Positions 32,576 through 37,843 of a stretch of DNA of 37,843 nucleotides are shown here, in pieces (positions within the stretch are counted from its first letter, which is position 1; each line of letters begins with the position of its first letter). Origin of the DNA: Bryobacteraceae bacterium (GTDB taxonomy: Bacteria > Acidobacteriota > Terriglobia > Bryobacterales > Bryobacteraceae); NCBI GenBank assembly GCA_013388415.1, contig JACADU010000087.1:1-37843 (forward strand), read 5' to 3'. A program made the position numbers and the translations under genes. A model generated the notes under the pieces. The model did no database searches, was not told where the DNA came from, and saw nothing but the letters and a program-made list of their open reading frames with translations.

Positions 32576-33112
32576 ATGAAAGTGTTCTCACTTTGCTTGG
32601 TGGCTCTCTGTCTGGCCGCGTCCGCGCCGGCTCAGGAGGGCGAGAAGGCGAAAGAACAGGAAGGCGCCCTCGTCAAGGGCGCAAAAGCGACAGAGGGCGC
32701 TGCGAAAGCGACCGTGAAGGGAACCAAAACCGCAGCCAAGGTGACCGCCGACGAAACCGTCGAGGCGGCTCAGGCGACTGCCAAAGGCTCGAAGAAAGTC
32801 GCCAAGGCGACCGCGGAGGGCGCCACCACCGCCGCCGGGAAAACCGCCGAAGTGACCACCGATGCCGCCAAAGCAACGGCGAAAGGAACGAAGAAGGCTG
32901 CCAAAGCCACAGCCGAGGGAACAACAGCGGCTGCGGAAAAAACGGCCGAAGTCACCACCGATGCGGCCAAAGCAACCGGAAAAGGCGCCACCACCGGCTT
33001 CAAAGCGGTCACCGGGACTGTCCAGAAAGGCGTGCAGAAGACCGGCGAAGGGATGTCGAAGGTCGGCGACAAGATGTCCGGCAAGGACGAAAAATCGAAA
33101 TCGAAGAACTAG
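32576..33112 (+). CDS. secreted Lys/Ala/Thr-rich repeat protein (late-embryogenesis/histone H1-like composition)
   Basis: The start at 32576 gives a 178-aa exported protein with a signal peptide, MKVFSLCLVALCLAASAPAQ. The track ORF extends upstream through the promoter region. The mature protein is a low-complexity, strongly basic, amphipathic-helix-like string of ATAKGTKKAAKATAEGT-type units, with two near-perfect 33-residue copies ending KTAEVTTDAAKAT. The C-terminus GVQKTGEGMSKVGDKMSGKDEKSKSKN is also charged. Composition resembles LEA, apolipoprotein-like or H1-like proteins, but it carries an export signal. Function unknown. Its TAG stop shares the palindrome CTAG with the stop of the convergent MscS gene. 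Confidence 0.75.
   Translation: MKVFSLCLVALCLAASAPAQEGEKAKEQEGALVKGAKATEGAAKATVKGTKTAAKVTADETVEAAQATAKGSKKVAKATAEGATTAAGKTAEVTTDAAKATAKGTKKAAKATAEGTTAAAEKTAEVTTDAAKATGKGATTGFKAVTGTVQKGVQKTGEGMSKVGDKMSGKDEKSKSKN
32780..32977 (+). repeat. two tandem 99-bp (33-codon) repeats inside the Lys/Ala-rich protein gene
   Basis: Copy 1 is 32780-32878 and copy 2 is 32879-32977. The proteins match at most positions (KGSKKVAKATAEGATTAAGKTAEVTTDAAKAT and KGTKKAAKATAEGTTAAAEKTAEVTTDAAKAT). The DNA differs mostly at third codon positions, so the duplication is old and the protein repeat is under selection. Confidence 0.85.
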
Positions 33113-34179
33113 CCCGGCGACGGCTTCGCCGAGGAGATTTCGACCGTCTTGAGCTGGAAGGGGATATTGATCCCCTCCTGCCGGAAGCGCTTCAGAAGCC
33201 GCCGGCGCAGAAGGTCCGTCACAGCAAACTGCTGTTCAAATTGAGCCGCGTGAACGAAGAGCGTAAAGCTCAAGCCGACGTCTCCGAATCCCGGATTCAG
33301 GCGCAGCACGGGGGCGGGCTCCTCCAGCAGCCCTTCGATTGACCCGATGCTCCGGTGCACTTCCTCCATCACGATCTGCTCGAACCGGTCAATGTCGGTC
33401 GAGTAGGACACATTCAGCGGAATGGCGACGGCAAGCGGCTTCACAGGCTGGCTGAAATTGGTCACCACGGCTTCGGAAAGCTTCGAATTCGGGATCACGA
33501 TCAGGTTCTGCCCCATCGTTCTGATCGTCGTGATCCGCCAGCGGATGTCCTCCACCCATCCTTCATAGCCGCCGTCGATCCGGATGTAGTCGCCCTTTCG
33601 GAGATTGCCGGCAAGGCTCACGTAGAAACCGGAAAACAGATTCGCCAGGGTGTCCTTCAGAGCCAGTGAGACGGCGATGCCCCCAACGCCCAGCGCGGTC
33701 AATGCCGGAGCGAGGTTCACTTCGAACGTGTTGAGGAGCCCCAGAACCGCCGGGATGGAGCAAACCATGGTGACGGCTGTCCGTGTGAGGGTGGTCACCT
33801 CCCGCCCGTCGGGCTGCTTCCGGAACCAGTAGACCAAGCCGGTGATCGCCACCCGGGAGAGCGCCACCGTCACGGCGATCCAAATGAGAATCGCCATCAG
33901 GTTCTCCAGCCACGTAGCCGCCCCCGGCGGCATATCGCGCGGTTCAAGATTGGCCACCGCCCAGCGCAGGGCGCTGAACAGCACGATCAGCCGGGCTGGC
34001 CAGTTCAGCCCGTCGAGCATCTCGTCGTCGAGAGTGCTTTCGGTTTGTTCAGCCAGCCGCCGCAAGACACGAAAAACAACTGCCTTGATCGTGAAAGCGA
34101 CCGCCAGCCCCAGGCCGAACACGGCCAGGAAACGCGCTACCCCGTGCCACTGATTGATGAGATCGGCCATTTGAGCCAT
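33109..34179 (-). CDS. small-conductance mechanosensitive channel MscS family
   Basis: 356-aa inner-membrane channel that opens on membrane tension to release solutes during osmotic downshock. The N-terminal membrane segments are FLAVFGLGLAVAFTIKAVVF, WPARLIVLFSALRWAVANL, LENLMAILIWIAVTVALSRVAITGLVYWF and TAVTMVCSIPAVLGLLNTF. The pore helix and hinge are ALGVGGIAVSLALKDTLANLFSGFYVSLAGNLRKGDYIRI. A beta domain follows (GWVEDIRWRITTIRTMGQNLIVIPNSKLSEAVVTNFS), then an alpha/beta C-terminal domain. It ends tail to tail with the Lys/Ala-rich gene on a shared CTAG. The 81-aa gene upstream ends beyond its 5' side with no overlap. Confidence 0.94.
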   Translation of the reverse strand: MAQMADLINQWHGVARFLAVFGLGLAVAFTIKAVVFRVLRRLAEQTESTLDDEMLDGLNWPARLIVLFSALRWAVANLEPRDMPPGAATWLENLMAILIWIAVTVALSRVAITGLVYWFRKQPDGREVTTLTRTAVTMVCSIPAVLGLLNTFEVNLAPALTALGVGGIAVSLALKDTLANLFSGFYVSLAGNLRKGDYIRIDGGYEGWVEDIRWRITTIRTMGQNLIVIPNSKLSEAVVTNFSQPVKPLAVAIPLNVSYSTDIDRFEQIVMEEVHRSIGSIEGLLEEPAPVLRLNPGFGDVGLSFTLFVHAAQFEQQFAVTDLLRRRLLKRFRQEGINIPFQLKTVEISSAKPSPG

Positions 34180-34195
34180 AGAAGATCAGGCCCGG

Positions 34196-34417
34196 CTACT
34201 GCTTGATTCGCTCCACCGGCAGCGCCAGCCGGCGCAGCGTATGATCGAGGTCCTCGGGCGTCAGCCGCGAGGCGTCGTAGAGGACGGTGAGTCCCTCGAG
34301 CTTGGGGTCGAGTTTCACGCTTCGCACGCCATACTCCGAATGCGCGCTCTGGATCGCCGATGTGAATTCTTCCTGGAAGGGTGCGGTGAAACGGTAACGG
34401 GCTTCAACCAATGTCAT
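34196..34417 (-). CDS. small alpha/beta protein resembling a metal-free HMA-like (ferredoxin-like) domain
   Basis: The start is placed at 34417 (MTLVEARYRFTAPF), giving 73 aa. Upstream ATGs at 34432 and 34453 are alternatives with no better ribosome site. The order of predicted elements (VEARYRFTAPF, FTSAIQSAHSEYGV, RSVKLDPKLEGLTVLYDA, TPEDLDHTLRRLALPVERI) fits a beta-alpha-beta-beta-alpha-beta fold. GVRSVKLDPKLEGLTVLYD resembles heavy-metal-associated domains, but the CxxC metal motif is absent. It lies 16 bp before the MscS start on the same strand, so it may be cotranscribed with it. The fold call is by eye only. Confidence 0.55.
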   Translation of the reverse strand: MTLVEARYRFTAPFQEEFTSAIQSAHSEYGVRSVKLDPKLEGLTVLYDASRLTPEDLDHTLRRLALPVERIKQ

Positions 34418-34463
34418 CGCACCCATCAGCATACCATCGGGCCTCCGGCGCACCCCGCGAAGC

Positions 34464-35210
34464 TCAAGGGTTGCGCAGTTTCCAAAGGATCTGCCGCAAC
34501 ATGCCTGTCCAGATGTGAATATCGTGCTCGCGCAGCGCGAGACGCCTCACCAGCCGGTGCGTCTTCTCAGATGCGCCGGTGGCGCGCGTATAGTCGGTAT
34601 GGCCCGAAAGCTGAAGCGCCTCCTCGAGCAGGCGCGTAAACCGCTCCACCTCCTCGCCCGAAGCCAGAATGGCCTCCTCCGGCATTCGCCTGGCTTCAGA
34701 CGGCTTTCGAATCAGCTCATACAGGCAAACGGCCACCGCGTGGGCGAGATTCATCGATTCGTGTTCCGGGCGGGTCGGAATCCGCAGCAGCCAGTGGCAG
34801 TGGCTGATCTCTTCGTTCGCCAGCCCGGACTTCTCGCTGCCAAAGAGAAGCGCCGCCCGCGAGGCCGCCAAATGCCGCCGCATCAGCCGTCCCGCCCGTT
34901 CGAGGCGGTGCAGCGCCTGCTGGGGCGTGCGGTTCCCGAGCCCGGTCGCCCCCACCACCAGCGAGCAATCGGCAACCGCGCTCGCGATATCGTTGAAGAC
35001 CCGCGCCGAAGCCAGCACGGCTCCTGCGCCAACCCCCGAAACCGCCTCCCGGAACGCCGCCTCGTAGGGGTTGACCAGCCGCAGATCGAAGAATCCGAAG
35101 TTCGACATCGCCCGCGCCGCCGCGCCGATATTGAGCGGGTTCCTGGTATTCACCAGCACGACGGCCAGTCTCGAGTTGGGTCCGGAATCGCGAGAATCCT
35201 GCACTCTCAT
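34464..35210 (-). CDS. trmJ: SPOUT-class RNA 2'-O-methyltransferase, TrmJ-like
   Basis: 248 aa from ATG 35210. The track ORF continues upstream in low-quality sequence and is not used. The SpoU/TrmH family signature motifs are present: LVNTRNPLNIGAAARAMSNFGF, LRLVNPY (motif 1), ALLFGSEKSGLANEEI (motif 2) and SMNLAHAVAVCLYEL (motif 3), together the knotted SAM site. Length and C-terminal helices match TrmJ (tRNA Cm32/Um32 methyltransferase), although other TrmH-family rRNA or tRNA targets are possible. CAAAAT sits 9 nt before the ATG, with no clear Shine-Dalgarno. Confidence 0.87.
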   Translation of the reverse strand: MRVQDSRDSGPNSRLAVVLVNTRNPLNIGAAARAMSNFGFFDLRLVNPYEAAFREAVSGVGAGAVLASARVFNDIASAVADCSLVVGATGLGNRTPQQALHRLERAGRLMRRHLAASRAALLFGSEKSGLANEEISHCHWLLRIPTRPEHESMNLAHAVAVCLYELIRKPSEARRMPEEAILASGEEVERFTRLLEEALQLSGHTDYTRATGASEKTHRLVRRLALREHDIHIWTGMLRQILWKLRNP

Positions 35211-35275
35211 CAGAATCCCATTTTGCCCCGCGTCGAAAAACCTGGAACTTTTGCCCCCCGGACGTGCAATTGTCA

Positions 35276-35839
35276 ATGAAGGGAATGATCGAAACCGAAG
35301 CCGCGCTGGTCGACAGGATGCGGCGCGGCGACGAGGGCGCTTTCGAAGTCCTCTACGCGCGTCATCAGCCTGCCGTGTACCGCTACGCGCTTCGGATGAC
35401 GGGTTCGCCCGCGATGGCCGACGATGCCGTGCAGGAGACCTTCCTCTCCTTGCTTCGCGGCAGCGGCTACGACCCCGGGCTCGGCCCTTTGCGGAGCTAC
35501 CTCTACGGGACGGCGCGCAACCTGTTGTTCCGGATGTGGGGCGCGCAGGGACGCGAGGAGGACATCGACCCCGCCACGGCGGACGCCGGTCCTGACCCGC
35601 TCGAGGGGCTGGAGGCAGCCGAACAAGCCGCCCTGTTGCGGCAGGCGTTGGCCTCGCTTCCGCCCCATTACAGGGAAGTCGTTGCATTGTGCGATCTCGA
35701 GGAACTGAGCTACGCCGAGGTCGCGGAGATCTTGGGTTGCGCGGTCGGAACCATCCGGTCGAGGCTGAGCCGCGCAAGGGCGTTGCTGGCGGAAAAACTC
35801 GGCCAGTACAGACTCTCGGCCGGCAGGTGCGGAGCATGA
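35276..35839 (+). CDS. ECF-type sigma factor (sigma-70 family)
   Basis: 187-aa extracytoplasmic-function sigma factor. The start is uncertain: GTG at 35264, ATG at 35276 and ATG at 35285 are in frame, and 35276 is chosen by default. Region 2 reads EAALVDRMRRGDEGAFEVLYARHQPAVYRYALRMTGSPAMADDAVQETFLSLLR. Region 4 reads LASLPPHYREVVALCDLEELSYAEVAEILGCAVGTIRSRLSRARALLAEKL. Regions 3.0/3.1 are absent, as expected. GGAAC (35244-35248), a typical ECF -35, lies upstream but no -10 fits well, so autoregulation is only a possibility. The stop overlaps the next ATG (ATGA). Confidence 0.9.
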   Translation: MKGMIETEAALVDRMRRGDEGAFEVLYARHQPAVYRYALRMTGSPAMADDAVQETFLSLLRGSGYDPGLGPLRSYLYGTARNLLFRMWGAQGREEDIDPATADAGPDPLEGLEAAEQAALLRQALASLPPHYREVVALCDLEELSYAEVAEILGCAVGTIRSRLSRARALLAEKLGQYRLSAGRCGA

Positions 35840-36414
35840 GCGGAAATGATCGGATTCAGGCGGCCATCGAGGCTTTCGCCCGCGAGACGGCGAACGCGCA
35901 AGCCTCGCCTCGCGTGCGCGCCAGGTTGTTGAGAGAGGTGAGGAAGCGCCGCATTCGCCATGCCGCTCCCTGGTGGCTTGCCGCCGCCGCGGCTCTGGTG
36001 ATCGGAATCGCGCTCGGGCTTTGGCCCCGGGTTCAGAAGCAGACCGGACAGATCGCTTTGGCGCCGCCAGCCGTCCCGGCGGTCAATGACATTGAAGCTC
36101 CGCGGGTGGAGCCGGAAGGAGCCCCTGCGATTCCGCCTCAACTCGCGGCAGCCGCCCGGCGCGCGGCGCATGCACCCGTCCGGCAATCCGCGCGCCCGGC
36201 GCCGGCGGTCAGCGTCGTCGCGACACCTTGGATCGTGCATCAGGCCTTGCCCGTTGTGCAGCGGGGCCAGGTCCTCCGCCTCCCCATGACCGCTGAGCTC
36301 GCGCGGCAATTCGGCGTGCCGCCCCACTCTGGCGGCTGGCAGGCGGAGGTTTTCATCGGCGACGACGGTCTCGCCCGGGCTTTCCGGCTCGTGCGCGTCC
36401 CGGCCTACAAGTGA
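35836..36414 (+). CDS. membrane-anchored anti-sigma-like protein coupled to the ECF sigma factor
   Basis: 192 aa, with an ATG overlapping the sigma factor stop. The cytoplasmic N-terminus (about 1-44) is RIQAAIEAFARETANAQASPRVRARLLREVRKRRIR. One membrane helix (WWLAAAAALVIGIALGLWP, 46-64) is followed by a Pro-rich periplasmic linker. The C-terminal domain is WIVHQALPVVQRGQVLRLPMTAELARQFGVPPHSGGWQAEVFIGDDGLARAFRLVRVP. No HxxxCxxC zinc anti-sigma motif is present. Position and topology suggest an anti-sigma factor or a membrane regulator of the sigma. The C-terminal domain type is one I associate with Acidobacteria but cannot name. Confidence 0.72.
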   Translation: MSGNDRIQAAIEAFARETANAQASPRVRARLLREVRKRRIRHAAPWWLAAAAALVIGIALGLWPRVQKQTGQIALAPPAVPAVNDIEAPRVEPEGAPAIPPQLAAAARRAAHAPVRQSARPAPAVSVVATPWIVHQALPVVQRGQVLRLPMTAELARQFGVPPHSGGWQAEVFIGDDGLARAFRLVRVPAYK

Positions 36415-36458
36415 CGGTTTTTACGCAGGGGAATGATCGATTGAAGGAGATGATTTCG

Positions 36459-37424
36459 ATGAAGCATGCATTCACAGCAATCGCCGTGGCCGGGGGCCTG
36501 TGCCTCCCAGCCGCGGCCCAGGAAAAGCGGCACGTCGTGGTTCACGAGGCGGCAAACGTGATCCAGCGTTCCGGCGCGGCTGCGACAGCCTCGGCCGGCG
36601 TCCGCATCATGTCGATGTCGACCGAAGCCGTGAAAGGCGCTCCTTACTCGGCTGAGGCCGTGAGCGAATCAATCCAGATGCTCGCCGACGGCAACCGCAT
36701 CACCCATACGTCCAAGAGCATGCAATACCGCGATAGCGAGGGCCGCACCCGCACCGACAACACTCTGAGCCCGGTTGGCATATGGGTGCCGGAATCCAGG
36801 GATGTCTCGATCTCGAACATCAACGACCCCGTCTTGGGCGAGCACTTCATGCTGGACCACGACCGCAAAACCGCCGTCAAATCCTCGCTCCGGACCATCG
36901 CCGCCCATGCCGGCCCCGGCGCCGAAACCAAGGAAGTTCGCGTGGAAGTGAAACAGCGCGCGCAGGCCGGAGCCCCCGTGTTTGTCTCCGAAGGCGCAAC
37001 CTTCGCCCACGCCGTCCCGCCGCCGGCTTCCGATGTCCTTGTGGGTCCGGGACCGGCGGTGATGATGCTCCATGCCGGAGGCGCCGAAGGCGCCGCAGGC
37101 ATCGCCGTCAAGACGGAGTCTCTCGGCAAGCGCATCATCGAGGGACTCGAGTGCGAAGGCACACGCGAGACTCTCACCATCGAAGCCGGCAAGATCGGCA
37201 ACGAGCGGCCCATCCAGACCGTGACGGAACGCTGGTACTCGGCCAGGCTGCGCCAGGACATTCTGCGCAAGACCACCGATCCCCGCTTTGGCGAAATGAC
37301 CTACAAGCTGACCCGCATCACTCAGAGCGAACAGCCGCGCTCTCTGTTCGAGGTTCCCCCGGACTACAAAGTGGAGGACATGAAGAACACCATCCAGTTC
37401 ATGAGGCAGCAGGGCAAGGAGTAA
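36459..37424 (+). CDS. exported protein of the ECF sigma operon, unknown function
   Basis: The start at 36459 has AAGGAG 8 nt upstream. An earlier GTG at 36411 overlaps the anti-sigma-like stop and is less likely. The product is 321 aa with a signal peptide, MKHAFTAIAVAGGLCLPAAAQ. The mature part contains GVRIMSMSTEAVKGAPYSAEAVSESIQMLADGNRITHTSKSMQYRDSEGRTRTDNTL, a central acidic/hydrophobic stretch and RIIEGLECEGTRETLTIEAGKIGNERPIQTVTERWYSARLRQDILRKTTDPRFGEMTYKLTRI. Repeated beta-strand patterns and the Cys in ECEGT fit an envelope or stress-response protein. I do not recognise the family with certainty. It is the third gene of a tight sigma/anti-sigma/effector unit. Confidence 0.75.
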   Translation: MKHAFTAIAVAGGLCLPAAAQEKRHVVVHEAANVIQRSGAAATASAGVRIMSMSTEAVKGAPYSAEAVSESIQMLADGNRITHTSKSMQYRDSEGRTRTDNTLSPVGIWVPESRDVSISNINDPVLGEHFMLDHDRKTAVKSSLRTIAAHAGPGAETKEVRVEVKQRAQAGAPVFVSEGATFAHAVPPPASDVLVGPGPAVMMLHAGGAEGAAGIAVKTESLGKRIIEGLECEGTRETLTIEAGKIGNERPIQTVTERWYSARLRQDILRKTTDPRFGEMTYKLTRITQSEQPRSLFEVPPDYKVEDMKNTIQFMRQQGKE

Positions 37425-37455
37425 AGAGCCGGCCGTCCGGAACGCCTCGCGGAGC

Positions 37456-37486
37456 GCCGCGGCTAAGGCTGCTCTTCAGCCGCGGC
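37456..37486. terminator. 9-bp GC hairpin between the exported-protein gene and the alkyltransferase gene
   Basis: GCCGCGGCT and AGCCGCGGC form a perfect 9-bp stem with a 13-nt loop, overlapping the stop of the minus-strand gene. It lies between convergent genes and could end transcription both ways, but no T run is evident. Confidence 0.35.
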
Positions 37487-37843
37487 GGCCGCGCTCTCTT
37501 GGGTCAGCAGTTGCCGCTTGCGCTCGACGCCCCACCGGTAGCCGGCCAGACTCCCGTCCGACGCGATCACCCGGTGACATGGAATCCCCACGGCGATACG
37601 GTTCGACGCGCACGCTCTCGCGACAGCACGCGCGGCCCCGGGATGGCCCAACGCCGCAGCCACCTGCGAGTAACTTCGCGTCTCCCCCGGCGGGATCGTT
37701 CGCAGATACGACCACACCATCCGCTGGAAGACCGTTCCTCGCAGATCCACCGGACCCGCCAGCGCCGCCATCGCCGCATCCCAGTTCTCGAAACTTGCCC
37801 GCTGCAACTCAGCCTCCGGAAACTCGGCTCGCAGCCGCGCCAG
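37463..37843 (-). CDS. methylated-DNA--protein-cysteine methyltransferase domain, partial (5' end outside window)
   Basis: DNA repair protein that removes O6-alkyl groups from guanine onto its own Cys. The frame is open to the window edge, so the start is beyond 37843 and the track start (TTG at 37807) is not real. Visible C-terminal domain: FQRMVWSYLRTIPPGETRSYSQVAAALGHPGAARAVARACASNRIAVGIPCHRVIASDGSLAGYRWGVERKRQLL, with the active Cys in IPCHRV. The preceding ARLRAEFPEAELQRAS resembles the linker of Ada-type fusions, so it may be the C-terminal part of an Ada regulator rather than a plain Ogt. Confidence 0.9.
   Translation of the reverse strand: MARLRAEFPEAELQRASFENWDAAMAALAGPVDLRGTVFQRMVWSYLRTIPPGETRSYSQVAAALGHPGAARAVARACASNRIAVGIPCHRVIASDGSLAGYRWGVERKRQLLTQESAAAAAEEQP

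Noticed and set aside
34464-35837. 457-aa version of the TrmJ-like ORF
   Set aside because: The upstream 209 codons overlap the ECF sigma gene in antisense and are low complexity. The start at 35210 fits the family.
1-37843. CRISPR array, integron, transposase or prophage genes
   Set aside because: No array-like direct repeats, inverted-repeat-bounded transposase, integrase or phage structural gene was seen.

Overview
The window is about 38 kb of GC-rich, densely coded chromosomal DNA with no phage, IS, plasmid, CRISPR, tRNA or rRNA signal. The gene content points to an Acidobacteriota genome, most likely of the Bryobacterales/Solibacter type. The clues are Oar-like TonB-dependent receptors with an N-terminal carboxypeptidase-regulatory-like domain, Tat-exported Gfo/Idh/MocA and sugar isomerase-like proteins, a ThuA-like protein, and a Gram-negative envelope gene set (lpxA, lpxI, fabZ, lptE). 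The taxon is inferred from content only.

Layout. (1) 115-1491 (+): a CNNM/CBS/CorC membrane protein. (2) 1501-9127 (-): a tight run of eight genes. In transcription order they are M20 peptidase, psd, pssA, a degenerate aspartate-semialdehyde-dehydrogenase-like protein, lptE, holA, a ThuA-like protein and an interrupted Gfo/Idh/MocA gene. Several junctions are 4-bp ATGA/GTGA overlaps, so translational coupling is likely. (3) 9153-13280 (+): fabZ, lpxA, lpxI, a Gfo/Idh/MocA oxidoreductase and a TonB C-terminal-like protein, forming a lipid A precursor operon. It diverges from region 2 across only 25 bp. (4) 13376-18056: two small envelope proteins, a FliA/WhiG-type sigma factor with a long leader, SppA and a Tat-exported TIM-barrel protein. 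(5) 18201-20834 (-): a NarL-type two-component pair. (6) 21079-28509 (+): a MacA-like adaptor and MacB/LolD-like ATPase without a permease, a 1149-aa Oar-like TonB-dependent receptor, and a BNR-repeat exported protein. (7) 28470-32523 (-): a promoter, a clear cobalamin riboswitch, a BtuB-like receptor, a DsrE-family protein and an alpha/beta hydrolase. (8) 32576-37843: a secreted Lys/Ala-rich repeat protein, an MscS channel, a small alpha/beta protein, a TrmJ-type methyltransferase, an ECF sigma/anti-sigma/exported-protein operon, and the 3' part of an Ada/Ogt-type alkyltransferase that runs off the window.

The best leads are the B12-riboswitch operon, the ASADH-like pseudoenzyme that has lost its catalytic residues, the oxidoreductase inside the lpx operon (a possible GnnA analogue), the ECF sigma operon, the near-leaderless divergent promoter at 9127/9153, and the frame-breaking deletion in the Gfo/Idh/MocA gene at about 1645. 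I found no wholly new multi-gene defence-like or mobile system.
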